Notes: generated from the sequence alone by a model not told the origin. Positions 24,646 to 33,202 are shown, counted from the stretch's first letter. The stretch: 48,943 bases of DNA from Trichococcus collinsii (GCF_900107505.1 NZ_FNQH01000001.1:720901-769843); one strand, 5' to 3'. Numbers and translations: made by a program.

Positions 24646-25100
24646 TTTTCGCCCCTCACAGTCTTTTGACTACGGTTGTTGTGATGCATCGCGCGTTTGT
24701 CCGGCGCATGCCCATAACCTTCGACGCGTTCACGATCAAATCCATACTTGTGATTTATACCGCGCGTCTTTGCCTTTTTCCCGATCCGCTCATTTCTGAC
24801 AACGTGGTGTGCGCCATCATCTGACTGGATGATTACTGTATTTATATTCTCGCGGACAACGTGTCCTTTTATTATTTCCCCGTAGATGTTGACCGCCTCC
24901 GTCACTGGTTCCATCTCTTTTCCCCACTCTCCAATTATTTCTTTTTCCGCTTGGTCAATAACCAACAACGCGACTTCTGACTCGCTGCATCCAAGCCTTT
25001 GCGCGATATCCGCTATCGGCACCCGTGTCATCCACATAGTCCTGAACGCAACCAATTCAGCTTCAGCCCATTCTAATTTCAATCCTTCAAGAATTCGCAT
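24642..25100 (-). CDS. Unknown early protein with HTH motif
   Basis: 152 residues from ATG 25100. ELVAFRTMWMTRVPIADIAQ and RLGCSESEVALLVIDQ form a helix-turn-helix typical of sigma-like proteins. The C-terminal part is rich in His, Arg and Lys. May be a transcription regulator of middle or late genes. Overlaps the MmcB-like gene by 22 bases. Confidence 0.5.
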   Translation of the reverse strand: MRILEGLKLEWAEAELVAFRTMWMTRVPIADIAQRLGCSESEVALLVIDQAEKEIIGEWGKEMEPVTEAVNIYGEIIKGHVVRENINTVIIQSDDGAHHVVRNERIGKKAKTRGINHKYGFDRERVEGYGHAPDKRAMHHNNRSQKTVRGEK

Positions 25101-25594
25101 CCAGCACCATCCTCGCGTTCCCAAGGCGGATTTATTTTATACAATTTTGAAACTTCCCTGTTCAGCGATCGGACCATACTTTCTAAAACAACGGCCTTCA
25201 TCCCAACTGATACTTGTTTTCTTTTTGCTGGCTTGACACACGTAAGCCCTAAACTGCGATTATCGTAAATCGTATAAACGCCAACATCGTATAGGCTCCA
25301 ACGAAAATCTTTGTCTTTGCTCAATTCGTCCCACAAAGTTTGGGGCATGACGTAGTAATTGAAATCTCCGATAAACGTCTTTTTGGCCAGACTGTTGAAA
25401 TCTGATTTGCTCACTTTGATTTCATAACAATAAACCTCGCCTTTGGTGTTATAGGTTATAAAGTCAACGCGTTCCACCCCGCCGCGATAATCACCGTTGA
25501 AGCCTATGGAAACCTCGAAGCATCCGAAGGTGCCCATTTTTCTATTTTTTACCCATAACGCATGCTCAACCTGCTTTGTTATATCCGTTTTCAT
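25079..25594 (-). CDS. MmcB-like / PD-(D/E)XK-type nuclease
   Basis: 171 residues. VERVDFITYNTKGEVYCYEI followed by KVSKSDF gives an Asp...Glu-x-Lys arrangement as in PD-(D/E)XK enzymes of the MmcB-like DNA repair family. The adjacent SSB gene supports a DNA metabolism role. Substrate unknown. Confidence 0.65.
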   Translation of the reverse strand: MKTDITKQVEHALWVKNRKMGTFGCFEVSIGFNGDYRGGVERVDFITYNTKGEVYCYEIKVSKSDFNSLAKKTFIGDFNYYVMPQTLWDELSKDKDFRWSLYDVGVYTIYDNRSLGLTCVKPAKRKQVSVGMKAVVLESMVRSLNREVSKLYKINPPWEREDGAGCEFLKD

Positions 25595-25604
25595 CAGTTA
25601 CCTC

Positions 25605-26075
25605 CTAAAACGGAAGCGAATCATCATCGATATTAATTTCTTCGCCATGACTACCAAATGGATCCGGCGTATTGTTGAAATCGTTGTATGCGCTCCGCTT
25701 CTGCTCCTGTTGGCGTTCGCGCGTACTTTCCCGCGGCCGCTGCTCCGTCGTTTGCTTCGGCTCCAACAAGGTGAAGTTATCCGCAACGATTTCTGTCACG
25801 TATACACGTTTCCCGTCATTTCCCTCGTAATTCCGCGTTTGAATTCTTCCTGTGATACCGACCAATGCGCCTTTGCGTGTGAAGTTTGCAAAATTCTCAG
25901 CTGACTTTCTCCAAATGACGCAATTGATGAAATCCGCTTCCCGTTCGCCTGCCTGATTCGTGAACTGTCTATTTACCGCAAGAGAGAACGTCCCGACTGC
26001 CGTTCCTGTTGATGTATAGCGTAAATCGACATCTTTTGTTAACCTGCCAACTAACACAACTGTATTTATACTCAT
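25605..26075 (-). CDS. ssb: Single-stranded DNA-binding protein
   Basis: 156 residues. OB-fold start [20 protein letters not shown], core [11 protein letters not shown] and [13 protein letters not shown], a Gln/Arg-rich linker and the acidic tip DDDSLPF that recruits partner proteins. Part of the phage replication set. Confidence 0.95.
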   Translation of the reverse strand: MSINTVVLVGRLTKDVDLRYTSTGTAVGTFSLAVNRQFTNQAGEREADFINCVIWRKSAENFANFTRKGALVGITGRIQTRNYEGNDGKRVYVTEIVADNFTLLEPKQTTEQRPRESTRERQQEQKRSAYNDFNNTPDPFGSHGEEINIDDDSLPF

Positions 26076-26284
26076 CTGATTTCCTCCAGTTCCGCCCAGA
26101 ATTCGCCTCCGGATTTCAACGGAATTTTCTTGTATAGCTTTCCCCTATCCAACATAAAGCGATATTCTTTATCCGAGTTAATCGCACGGATCAAATAACT
26201 TTTTCTTAACCGAGATATTCTTTTTGTTTTCCAAACCGTGTAGCCCAGTCCTTTTATAAGCTGTAGCGCTTCATCGAGTTTCAT
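26072..26284 (-). CDS. Unknown small early protein
   Basis: 70 residues, basic ([20 protein letters not shown]). Overlaps ssb by four bases and 26271-26519 by 14. Not recognised. Confidence 0.6.
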   Translation of the reverse strand: MKLDEALQLIKGLGYTVWKTKRISRLRKSYLIRAINSDKEYRFMLDRGKLYKKIPLKSGGEFWAELEEIR

Positions 26285-26519
26285 TGCTTCCCTCCTTGTG
26301 TTCTTGGTTCAACCTATCCAACTCTGCAACGACTTCTAGCAAGCACGCACTATCAAAAACATTTCCGAAATTTGTATGAAATGTGTATTTTCTCCAAGAT
26401 GCAAACCATCTTATTTGTCCTAAAGCTGATCCAGTTGCATTATTAACGACGCTTATGATCTTGGTCTTGCCGCTTGGGCTTTTGCTGAGTTCGCGAAATT
26501 CCAAATATTTATTTTTCAT
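26271..26519 (-). CDS. Unknown small early protein
   Basis: 82 residues (MKNKYLEFRELSKSPSGKTK). Contains IRWFASWRKYTFHTNFGNVF, as in small phage proteins of unknown role. C-terminus helical. Overlaps its neighbours. Confidence 0.6.
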   Translation of the reverse strand: MKNKYLEFRELSKSPSGKTKIISVVNNATGSALGQIRWFASWRKYTFHTNFGNVFDSACLLEVVAELDRLNQEHKEGSNETR

Positions 26520-26875
26520 CCCTGGCCTACCCCAATTCGTTCCAAAAACGCTTTTTCAGTTTGAAATGCCAAAGGGTTGTACAAATCGATTCCCGTCCAC
26601 CCCTCACCCGTTCCCTCATCCTCATCGAAATCGTAATACATAAATTCATATGGATTCTTTTTGCTTCCACAAGGTACCATAGCAGAATAAGAGTTGTATG
26701 TCGGTACGCCCTTGAATGTGTAGGTCTGTGGCATGTAATCGACTATCTTGTCAGTTAATTCGCCATTTTCGTCCGCTGCGTACAACGGTCCAGCGTAACG
26801 CATGATGTCGTCTGTGTTAGCCCAAAGAATCGGACCACGCTTTTTTATCTTTTTCCATAACTGGCGTTTATTCAT
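26516..26875 (-). CDS. Unknown early protein
   Basis: 119 residues starting MNKRQLWKKIKKRGPILWAN. The KRQ-x-KK start recurs in the next gene (26872-27135, MNKRQIKKRVKRAKIN) and loosely in 38305-38553 (MNKRMKKKQ). This suggests a family of small basic-headed proteins. Function unknown. Confidence 0.6.
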   Translation of the reverse strand: MNKRQLWKKIKKRGPILWANTDDIMRYAGPLYAADENGELTDKIVDYMPQTYTFKGVPTYNSYSAMVPCGSKKNPYEFMYYDFDEDEGTGEGWTGIDLYNPLAFQTEKAFLERIGVGQG

Positions 26876-27135
26876 TCTTTTTCCTCCTCAGGTTTAAGTG
26901 CATCAGCTAAGCTCTGAAAGAAATCAGCAAGTCCGTTTCTTATTTCGTTAACCGCTGTTTCGACAAGTCCCGGCATGCTAACGAAGAAATTATTAAATCC
27001 GGCAATCTCTTTTTTTGTATGGTATTTCGGTCCGTAGTTCCGGATGTAGTGCCGATCTTCCAGGCTCAAAATCATGCCGCGCTCTTTATTGATTTTCGCG
27101 CGCTTCACTCTCTTTTTGATCTGACGTTTATTCAT
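26872..27135 (-). CDS. Unknown early protein with basic head
   Basis: 87 residues. Basic N-terminus MNKRQIKKRVKRAKINKERG, helical C-terminus (NGLADFFQSLADALKPEEEKE). Starts like its neighbour at 26516-26875, possibly a duplication of the N-terminal segment. Confidence 0.6.
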   Translation of the reverse strand: MNKRQIKKRVKRAKINKERGMILSLEDRHYIRNYGPKYHTKKEIAGFNNFFVSMPGLVETAVNEIRNGLADFFQSLADALKPEEEKE

Positions 27136-27524
27136 TAGCTGCCCGCCTTGAGATAACCGATATCAGCTGCAAACGATCTTATTTCCACCATTTCAGACTG
27201 CAAATATCCCCAATACGGGCAATACAAACCGCCATAACCATTTTTCCCATTTACGCATCTGCCTGTCCGTATGAATTCACTAAATTCCAGGATTAAAGAT
27301 TGCATTGTCCCGCCATGGGAAAAACCCCTATCGAAATATCTTGGACCATATGCGTAAATGTATTCTTTAGTGTAGTCGTCTACGAAATAGGTGCGGTTAT
27401 TTTTCAATTCAAAATGAGCGATAAATCCGTCTTTTTCGTTGAAGAAAAACCTTCTGCCTACTGAAGATATTTTAGTTATTAATTTGTTAACCGTTTCCAG
27501 TCGCTGCTCTTTAGTTTCATTCAC
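27135..27524 (-). CDS. Unknown early protein
   Basis: 129 residues. Contains YFVDDYTKEYIYAYGPRYFD and CVNGKNGYGGLYCPYWGYLQ, both very aromatic, found in conserved hypothetical proteins of Lactobacillales phages. Shares one base with the next gene's start. Confidence 0.6.
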   Translation of the reverse strand: MNETKEQRLETVNKLITKISSVGRRFFFNEKDGFIAHFELKNNRTYFVDDYTKEYIYAYGPRYFDRGFSHGGTMQSLILEFSEFIRTGRCVNGKNGYGGLYCPYWGYLQSEMVEIRSFAADIGYLKAGS

Positions 27525-27527
27525 CTC

Positions 27528-28091
27528 TCATTCCTCCTCCAACGCGATGATTGTCATGATGCAGTAGTTCGCGCAATCCATAAGCGTGTCTTTTATCGAT
27601 TCCTCGGCAACACGCTGCTCTTTTGTACTTAGGCTTTGCAATCTGTTTACCTTGTCCGTAATGCGCGTAACGGCTGAAATTATGCCCAATTTGCGATACG
27701 TCTCTCGGAAGCTGTCGCCATAGTCGTGATTCTTTGCTTCGTAGATGGCGGTCAGCTCTTCAGTGATTTCTTTGTGCCGCATTACTTTCGAATCTTCCGG
27801 TAGGTCGTCCGGTTCATCGGACGAATCAGTTTTTAATATCTTCATGCCGCCGCCCTCTCTCGTGTGCATGCTGAAACCGAATGGCGATTGTGGATACGGG
27901 TACGCCTCGAGCATTTCATCATTCCAGCTCCACTTTCCATCATCTATTGCCAATCTATAACAATCTGACAAAACCACTTCTACAAGCGTTTTAGTGCCGC
28001 TGTATTTTAGCATTTCGTCACAAACCCAATATTCTGAAGCTTCTGGCAACACCTCACGAATCTTAACCTTATCGCCCACTTTAAATCTCAT
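27528..28091 (-). CDS. DUF1599 / nucleotide-modification-associated domain 1 protein
   Basis: 187 residues from ATG 28091, which follows GGAGGTAGAAGTG. The first 55 residues are a KOW-like beta segment (MRFKVGDKVKIREVL). Residues about 95-187 (ITEELTAIYEAKNHDYGDSF and SVTRITDKVNRLQSL) are a DUF1599 MazG-like domain. Such proteins are linked to nucleotide pools or modified bases in phages. The fusion of the two parts is unusual. Confidence 0.7.
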   Translation of the reverse strand: MRFKVGDKVKIREVLPEASEYWVCDEMLKYSGTKTLVEVVLSDCYRLAIDDGKWSWNDEMLEAYPYPQSPFGFSMHTREGGGMKILKTDSSDEPDDLPEDSKVMRHKEITEELTAIYEAKNHDYGDSFRETYRKLGIISAVTRITDKVNRLQSLSTKEQRVAEESIKDTLMDCANYCIMTIIALEEE

Positions 28092-28365
28092 CACTTCTAC
28101 CTCCCTCCACAAACTTGTTAATCAACAGATTCAACATAATTTTTTCTGTTAATTCAAGCCGATCGTAAGCCGTACAATACGAAATAGTTAGCCCGCCGTT
28201 TCTTTTTAACCAAAATTCGGCAAAAGCTTCGTACTGCTGCATGATTACGTATCGATCGTTTTCAATCTTCCCAATCCGAAAATTATTATTGCTCAGCATA
28301 TCGCTTAGCGCCTTGTTCTTTTGTTCCTCGCTCATTACCCCTAAAAGGGCGTTTATGATATTCAT
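28081..28365 (-). CDS. Unknown early protein
   Basis: 94 residues (MNIINALLGVMSEEQKNKAL, ending NKFVEGGRSDEI). Two helical ends with a beta middle. Overlaps the DUF1599 gene by 11 bases. Not recognised. Confidence 0.6.
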   Translation of the reverse strand: MNIINALLGVMSEEQKNKALSDMLSNNNFRIGKIENDRYVIMQQYEAFAEFWLKRNGGLTISYCTAYDRLELTEKIMLNLLINKFVEGGRSDEI

Positions 28366-28565
28366 GGTCGCAACTCCTTCCAGTTTGTGATGATGATATT
28401 CCCCTTTACATCAGGAGCGTTTTCCTGCAGGTGTGCTGCAATTTCGCTCAAAACCCGCGCGTTAACGCCTTTGTAGTTTTTTACCCGGAGCGTTGTGTAT
28501 CCTGACCCATTTTGAAATTTGTAAGCAACGAATAACCGCATGGCGCTTTTTCTTCCGTATACCAT
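28362..28565 (-). CDS. Unknown small early protein
   Basis: 67 residues. MRLFVAYKFQNGSGYTTLRV resembles a small alpha/beta domain. An alternative start is the internal Met9. Its ribosome binding site AGGAGG lies in the end of the tiny membrane peptide gene upstream. Confidence 0.6.
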   Translation of the reverse strand: MVYGRKSAMRLFVAYKFQNGSGYTTLRVKNYKGVNARVLSEIAAHLQENAPDVKGNIIITNWKELRP

Positions 28566-28569
28566 CCCT

Positions 28570-28644
28570 CTACCTCCTAAAATCTAGTAACAATACCATT
28601 ACAATAGCGATTGCCAGTAGTTCTGCGATTAGTGGTGGATTCAT
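28570..28644 (-). CDS. 24-residue membrane peptide
   Basis: ATG 28644 overlaps the stop of the YopX gene (ATGA), with AGAGG upstream. It encodes MNPPLIAELLAIAIVMVLLL followed by DFRR, one transmembrane helix with a basic tail. Its last codons AGG AGG form the ribosome binding site of the next gene. Confidence 0.5.
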   Translation of the reverse strand: MNPPLIAELLAIAIVMVLLLDFRR

Positions 28645-29051
28645 TCTGTAACCTCTGGCAGCATTTCTGGATTCTCGTAAATGTTTCCAATGACCTTCAG
28701 TTCTTCAGACAGCCGTTCCCATTCGTGCAATGGATCGTAAGGACCTTCGAACGTCTGTACCTGGAAGGCATAATCCTTCTTAACGACCACTCCCCTATCC
28801 ATGATGGTTTTCAGTTCGCCATCAAGCAGTTCAAAAACGGCTTCAATGATGTCGCCTTCAAATACTTCTTTTCCGTGCGAATCTTTCTTCAGGCCTGTGT
28901 ATTGTCTGAGCGTGCAATGACTACCTGCCCAACCTGTATGCATGCATCCATCAGAAACGCGGATGCCGCCTTCTAAAAAATCGATAGTATCCACGAGTGT
29001 CGTCAGCTTCGAATTATGCCAATAAGCTTTGTATTTAACTTCGCACATCAT
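28641..29051 (-). CDS. YopX-family protein
   Basis: 136 residues. The pattern LRQYTGLKKDSHGKEVFEGD and KVIGNIYENPEMLPEVTE is the YopX domain signature. Function unknown; common in early regions of Firmicute phages. A second YopX gene is at 32652-33056. Confidence 0.8.
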   Translation of the reverse strand: MMCEVKYKAYWHNSKLTTLVDTIDFLEGGIRVSDGCMHTGWAGSHCTLRQYTGLKKDSHGKEVFEGDIIEAVFELLDGELKTIMDRGVVVKKDYAFQVQTFEGPYDPLHEWERLSEELKVIGNIYENPEMLPEVTE

Positions 29052-29275
29052 TAATACTTCCCTTCTCGTTTTTCCAGTAACGTGACGCCAGTCTCTTCCA
29101 GGATCGTATTGTTCAAATCATCGAGGTCTACGTAGTCGTTCTCGTATGCCTCATACAAGTTGAGCATGTTTTCCATGAACCGATTCAACCGCGCTTTGCC
29201 GAAGCCAAACTTGTCACGCAGCGTTAGAAGCGGAAAGCCCATCATCATGAGAAAGGCTTTCTTTGTGGCTTCCAT
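29051..29275 (-). CDS. Unknown small early protein
   Basis: 74 residues (MEATKKAFLMMMGFPLLTLR), then FGKARLNRFMENMLNLYEAY and an acidic tail. All helical. The pattern is common next to YopX genes. Not assigned. Confidence 0.6.
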   Translation of the reverse strand: MEATKKAFLMMMGFPLLTLRDKFGFGKARLNRFMENMLNLYEAYENDYVDLDDLNNTILEETGVTLLEKREGKY

Positions 29276-29296
29276 GGTGGCGTCTTTTTTGATTTT

Positions 29297-29431
29297 CTAG
29301 ATCTGCGCAGCGGTCAATGTGTAAACCGCTTGGCTTTTCTTCGAGTCACGTTCCAAGCGTCTGCGTTCTTCGCGGGATAGCTCCGTCCGGGGCAGATGAC
29401 GCTTGACGACTTTATCTGTGTAGGATCTCAT
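29297..29431 (-). CDS. Unknown 44-residue basic protein
   Basis: ATG 29431 follows GAGGAGGTGCCGGA. The product begins MRSYTDKVVKRHLPRTELSR and is a basic helix (EERRRLERDSKKSQ). Overlaps the preceding gene by four bases. Confidence 0.55.
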   Translation of the reverse strand: MRSYTDKVVKRHLPRTELSREERRRLERDSKKSQAVYTLTAAQI

Positions 29432-29580
29432 TCCGGCACCTCCTCGCCTTCCTCTTCCGTGTTCCAAACGTCGATATGCTTTGGTCTAATGTGTTTCAGA
29501 CTATCTACAAATCTCTCATTGGCAGAATCCTCATCCTCCGCTTCCACCCATTGTTGAAGAACCAAGTAGTATTTATTCAT
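29428..29580 (-). CDS. Unknown 50-residue acidic protein
   Basis: MNKYYLVLQQWVEAEDEDSA and an acidic C-terminus (TEEEGEEVPE). Coupled to both neighbours by ATGA-type overlaps, with GAGGAGG upstream. Not recognised. Confidence 0.6.
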   Translation of the reverse strand: MNKYYLVLQQWVEAEDEDSANERFVDSLKHIRPKHIDVWNTEEEGEEVPE

Positions 29581-29783
29581 TCCGCTTCCTCCTCGCGGTG
29601 ACATTCGTCGTAAAAAATGAATGCATGGTGTTCGGGTTCGTTATTTTGAAGTGAAGTTGTGTTAATTTTAATATCAGTTATGACTTTCGTTTGATCCGCG
29701 ATAAAGTCATTCACTAACTTTTGGAAGAAAGGCTGCACACTTGAAATTACTTTTACTTTTGGAACTATTTTTACATTCATCAC
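29577..29783 (-). CDS. Unknown small early protein
   Basis: 68 residues. Val/Lys-rich start MMNVKIVPKVKVISSVQPFF and an acidic end (YDECHREEEAE). Overlaps neighbours by four bases each. Not recognised. Confidence 0.6.
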   Translation of the reverse strand: MMNVKIVPKVKVISSVQPFFQKLVNDFIADQTKVITDIKINTTSLQNNEPEHHAFIFYDECHREEEAE

Positions 29784-30136
29784 ACTTCCTCCTTATCCGA
29801 AAGCGGCCCGTAAAGCAAATAGGCCGCCACTTCAAGCTCTCTCATATTACGCAGGCGATTCCTCCACAATTTGAATTCATCTGAAGGCGGAAGCCAATCG
29901 TCACCACAACCAAACTCAAATGCTTTTTTGCACTCTTCTTCGTCATCAGCAAGTATGAACTTCAGGCACCCGAGAAATGATAAGCCATATTCTTGAAACT
30001 CCCAGAAGTGAGCGATTCGATCTTTTGCGCACTGCGGCATAATCATTTCCGGCGGCTTAGCTTCGCCACCAGAAACCGTCCACCCATAAACGTTTTGAAT
30101 GCTTTTTTCTATTTCCGAGATCGTATCCTTATTCAT
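29780..30136 (-). CDS. Unknown early protein
   Basis: 118 residues (MNKDTISEIEKSIQNVYGWT). Trp/acid-rich middle (CGDDWLPPSDEFKLWRNRL). Similar proteins recur in Lactobacillales phage early operons. Function unknown. Confidence 0.6.
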   Translation of the reverse strand: MNKDTISEIEKSIQNVYGWTVSGGEAKPPEMIMPQCAKDRIAHFWEFQEYGLSFLGCLKFILADDEEECKKAFEFGCGDDWLPPSDEFKLWRNRLRNMRELEVAAYLLYGPLSDKEEV

Positions 30137-30270
30137 TCCGCTTCCTCCTGAATTTCTACCAAAGCAGTAACAAGTGACACGTACAAATTTTTAAACGATT
30201 CTAGCGTTAGGCAATCCAAAACCTCCAAGTTAGCAGCATGTTCGTTGATTAATTCATTTAAGCCGTTCAT
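30133..30270 (-). CDS. Unknown 45-residue protein
   Basis: MNGLNELINEHAANLEVLDC and so on, fully helical, ending VEIQEEAE. Overlaps both neighbours by ATGA. Found by following the overlapping start/stop chain. Confidence 0.55.
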   Translation of the reverse strand: MNGLNELINEHAANLEVLDCLTLESFKNLYVSLVTALVEIQEEAE

Positions 30271-30554
30271 TCCGCAGGCACTTCCTTCGCACTGGTCCAT
30301 TTAGCTTTCAACCGATCAATTTCTTTGTAAAAATCATCGAAGGTGGCAAAGTCGTAGATACCTAAACAAGTAACCGAACTCCCATCGAAAAAGAAAGCGC
30401 CCGTATCGCTGAACTTGATGTTCTCCAGTTTGGTTTTCTTGTTTCTGAATTTTGTGAATGTAAGTGAGTATTCCCCTTCTTTGTTTCTAACCAAAAGGAC
30501 GTTGACTCTTTCTGGAAATACATATCCTAAACCTGCTAATTTTTCTTCAGTCAT
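30267..30554 (-). CDS. Unknown early protein
   Basis: 95 residues from ATG 30554, behind GAGGAGGAAACGAATA. MTEEKLAGLGYVFPERVNVL, beta-rich core and a helical C-terminus (DDFYKEIDRLKAKW). Not recognised. Confidence 0.6.
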   Translation of the reverse strand: MTEEKLAGLGYVFPERVNVLLVRNKEGEYSLTFTKFRNKKTKLENIKFSDTGAFFFDGSSVTCLGIYDFATFDDFYKEIDRLKAKWTSAKEVPAE

Positions 30555-30747
30555 TATTCGTTTCCTCCTCTTTATCAATGTGTTCAACGGTTCCGCCAAT
30601 CTCCTTGGCTACACTAAGCGCTTGATTGCTATTTTGGAACAACCTCGCTGCGTACTTCGCGCCAGGCGAATCGTCAACGATCATGAGAGCGTCATCACCA
30701 AGCCATCTTGAAAAATACAAGTTCCCTACCCTTACTCTGCATTTCAT
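30547..30747 (-). CDS. Unknown small early protein
   Basis: 66 residues. MKCRVRVGNLYFSRWLGDDA, then ARLFQNSNQALSVAKEIGGT. Beta-alpha domain of unknown role. Overlaps the next gene's start by eight bases. Confidence 0.6.
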   Translation of the reverse strand: MKCRVRVGNLYFSRWLGDDALMIVDDSPGAKYAARLFQNSNQALSVAKEIGGTVEHIDKEEETNND

Positions 30748-30760
30748 CCTTCTACCTCCA

Positions 30761-32107
30761 TCATGATTTTTGTTTTTTCAGCCAACCTAACCAGCTTTCT
30801 GCCGCTTCCTTAATCTCCGGAGGAGCCACTTGATTGTGTTTGCCTCTGAGCTGGATAATGTTTTCGTTCTTCAGCTCCAAGGTGTAAAAAGGCTTTTCGA
30901 TAGCTTCTTTTTGACGAATAAAAACGATCGTCGTCTTCCCTTGCTTATGACTATCTATATAACCGCTGCCACCAACGCAATGATGGAGCGCCTTTCCTTC
31001 AGCAACTAACTCATTCAAATCTTTCGGTACCAAGAATGCGCAATCTCCTACAACGGTTTCGTATTTCAAAATAGCCTTCAGGCGTTTTTCGTACATTTTT
31101 TCATTCACTTCGCGCTGCATTTGATTAAGCAATTCCACCGCGTTGTCATGCGCCTTCTTCAGATCTTTAGGGAGTATGAGGTTTTCATCCAACTCGATCC
31201 CTAAATCTTTCAACAAGGATAAATAATCAAGGTAATACTTGAAATTGACCTTATTTTTTATCATCCAATTTTGGAACCTAATTATTCCGACACCCTTAGG
31301 CACTTTGTTGATATCCCGGTAATCAAGGTATCTTTCAATTCCAGGGACAACTTTCCCGTTCCGTTCTTTGATCCTTTTTTCGAGTTCGTACTCGAGGAAA
31401 GTGCGACTAGAGTTTTTGAAAAACTGCTTGTTTTTCCTGAGCCAATTCTCGTTGATTGTTCGCATATCAACATTCTTCCGCCAAGAGCCATATACGTTAT
31501 TCATATACCTCGGAAACATCACCTGGTTGGCCAAAGCGTTCGCGTTTATTTTCTGCAGGAACTCTATTTCTTTTCTGTATTTATAAATGTTCTCGATATC
31601 GAAAGCGGAAAGCTGTTCGATTCTTAGATAGCGCAATTCCGATGTGTTGCTAATCTTATCCGCCCACCCGTTCGTATACAGCTTAACGCCGGCATACGGG
31701 CCGCCAAACGGCTTGTTTGGGGTTAATCCGAAGACGGGGCGCCCATTATCTAAACGCGTCACCATAACGTGCTTACCGCCCGCGAATTGTTCGAAGTTCG
31801 TCAACTCGCATTCGATCGTTTGCTTGCCTTCTGTAACCCTTGACCAAAAGCCATAGGACTGTATTTCAATCCGCTTGGCCGTGACCAACACGGTTGCAAA
31901 AGAGTAAAACTTATCAAAGAAAGTCAGGTTGGATTGCTTGGTCAGCCGCCTTTCAATAACAAAGCAATCCGACCTATCCGACGCCAGAATGGTTTTTTGT
32001 TTGTTTGACCATTTGAACGTCGATATTTGAGAATAGCACCAATCAAAGAATGCCTTCGGCGGCTTTAATTTGTTTTCAAAGTAGTATTTCGGCTCTTTCG
32101 TAGTCAT
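30761..32107 (-). CDS. PcfJ-like protein
   Basis: 448 residues. The C-terminal third (LVAEGKALHHCVGGSGYIDS, KPFYTLELKNENIIQLRGKH and PPEIKEAAESWLGWL) is the PcfJ family hallmark, with conserved His-His-Cys. PcfJ is known from conjugative plasmids and phages, but its biochemical role is unclear. Coupled with PcfK by a four-base overlap. Confidence 0.8.
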   Translation of the reverse strand: MTTKEPKYYFENKLKPPKAFFDWCYSQISTFKWSNKQKTILASDRSDCFVIERRLTKQSNLTFFDKFYSFATVLVTAKRIEIQSYGFWSRVTEGKQTIECELTNFEQFAGGKHVMVTRLDNGRPVFGLTPNKPFGGPYAGVKLYTNGWADKISNTSELRYLRIEQLSAFDIENIYKYRKEIEFLQKINANALANQVMFPRYMNNVYGSWRKNVDMRTINENWLRKNKQFFKNSSRTFLEYELEKRIKERNGKVVPGIERYLDYRDINKVPKGVGIIRFQNWMIKNKVNFKYYLDYLSLLKDLGIELDENLILPKDLKKAHDNAVELLNQMQREVNEKMYEKRLKAILKYETVVGDCAFLVPKDLNELVAEGKALHHCVGGSGYIDSHKQGKTTIVFIRQKEAIEKPFYTLELKNENIIQLRGKHNQVAPPEIKEAAESWLGWLKKQKS

Positions 32108-32511
32108 AAGAAGTCAAGCAGGCTCAGCTGCTCTAGCTCCTCTGTTTTTTTCGGAGTTTCTTTTCGTTTGCTTTCCACTTTGACTTTTGGAGCCGATTTA
32201 GCAGCTACCGTAACAACAGCCGGGGTATTTTCAACTTCAACTTGATCGTCGGATACAAAATACTTTCTCACCCAAGAAAAGACCGTTTGATCATCCACCA
32301 TAGCGGCATTGCCTGTTTTTTGCTTCTCCGCTTGCGATACGCAATATTTCATGGCGCCTTTTATTGTGGAGCCTTCTTTCAAAATCCCTTGCAGCAACGT
32401 TTCATCATCCTGATCACATAACCAATTGTGAATGGCATCTTCAGCACCGCTATGTTCGCCGTTCATTTCTTGGAGCATTTTAGCGTGCGCCTGCGTTTTT
32501 ATGTTTGGCAT
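32104..32511 (-). CDS. PcfK-like protein with a clamp-binding-like C-terminus
   Basis: 135 residues. The helical N-terminus (KMLQEMNGEHSGAEDAIHNW) matches PcfK-like proteins. A basic linker is followed by the last residues EELEQLSLLDFL. QLSLLDF fits the beta-clamp binding pentamer/hexamer consensus (QLxLF-type). This phage encodes a clamp-like gene at 38.7-39.3 kb, so a contact is plausible. Confidence 0.75.
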   Translation of the reverse strand: MPNIKTQAHAKMLQEMNGEHSGAEDAIHNWLCDQDDETLLQGILKEGSTIKGAMKYCVSQAEKQKTGNAAMVDDQTVFSWVRKYFVSDDQVEVENTPAVVTVAAKSAPKVKVESKRKETPKKTEELEQLSLLDFL

Positions 32512-32514
32512 CTT

Positions 32515-32655
32515 CTATTCCTCCCAGGGATAATGATCAATTTTTTCACTTCTCAAAAATCGGTATCCATTTATAATTAGCTCTTCTTTTGTTAAAGGAT
32601 CGGAGAAAAAGTGCTCCATTCCCATTTCATCGGCGTAATAGTAAATTCGCTTCAC
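32515..32655 (-). CDS. Unknown 46-residue protein
   Basis: GTG 32655 follows GGAGGTGTGCCT. MKRIYYYADEMGMEHFFSDP with an aromatic-rich sequence, ending DHYPWEE. Its final codons supply the GGGAGG ribosome binding site of pcfK. Overlaps the YopX stop. Confidence 0.6.
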   Translation of the reverse strand: MKRIYYYADEMGMEHFFSDPLTKEELIINGYRFLRSEKIDHYPWEE

Positions 32656-33056
32656 AGGCACACCTCCAACAACTCGGGATTATCGTACGCATTTCCAATG
32701 ACTTCCGCCTCATGTCGATATGGATAGAGGGATAATCTCGTGCGGTATTTACGATCGTGTTCAGGGTGCCCTTCCGTCATCCACATGCCATTTCCCTTTT
32801 GGTACACTCTGCAGATATGCGTTAATTCGGTACCGTTTACCGTTCTCTCCCTCAATCGGATGATGTCGCCGTCATAGATTTCGCGGCCACCCGTGCCTTT
32901 TATCTTGGTAAATTGTCCAGCCGTTTCTTTATCGATTAGGTAAACGGAGTTTTCGTCAATCGGATTAACTATCGCGTATTGCCCAAACATAAAAGTGAGC
33001 AGACCGCGCTTCCATTCGCCATTTTCTGTCTTCCCTCGAAACTTATTATCATTCAC
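32652..33056 (-). CDS. YopX-family protein
   Basis: 134 residues. Start GTG 33056 is preceded by AAGGAG with eight bases. The ATG at 33083 lies ahead of that site. NDNKFRGKTENGEWKRGLLT and EIYDGDIIRLRERTV to VIGNAYDNPELL are YopX signatures. Second copy, after 28641-29051. Confidence 0.8.
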   Translation of the reverse strand: MNDNKFRGKTENGEWKRGLLTFMFGQYAIVNPIDENSVYLIDKETAGQFTKIKGTGGREIYDGDIIRLRERTVNGTELTHICRVYQKGNGMWMTEGHPEHDRKYRTRLSLYPYRHEAEVIGNAYDNPELLEVCL

Positions 33057-33061
33057 TACTA

Positions 33062-33202
33062 TCACTCCTTCACAAATTCCCAAGTGACCGTCTTCAACCC
33101 TTCTTCACGCGCATATTTCAGCGCCTCTTGCATCGTTTTGAATCTGCCTACAGCTTTATTGCGTGTGACATCAATCAGGATGCAGTCGTATTTTTTAGCC
33201 AT
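33062..33202 (-). CDS. Unknown 46-residue protein
   Basis: MAKKYDCILIDVTRNKAVGR then FKTMQEALKYAREEG. A small beta-beta-alpha fold. AGGAGGAAGCAA precedes the ATG. Not recognised. Confidence 0.6.
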   Translation of the reverse strand: MAKKYDCILIDVTRNKAVGRFKTMQEALKYAREEGLKTVTWEFVKE

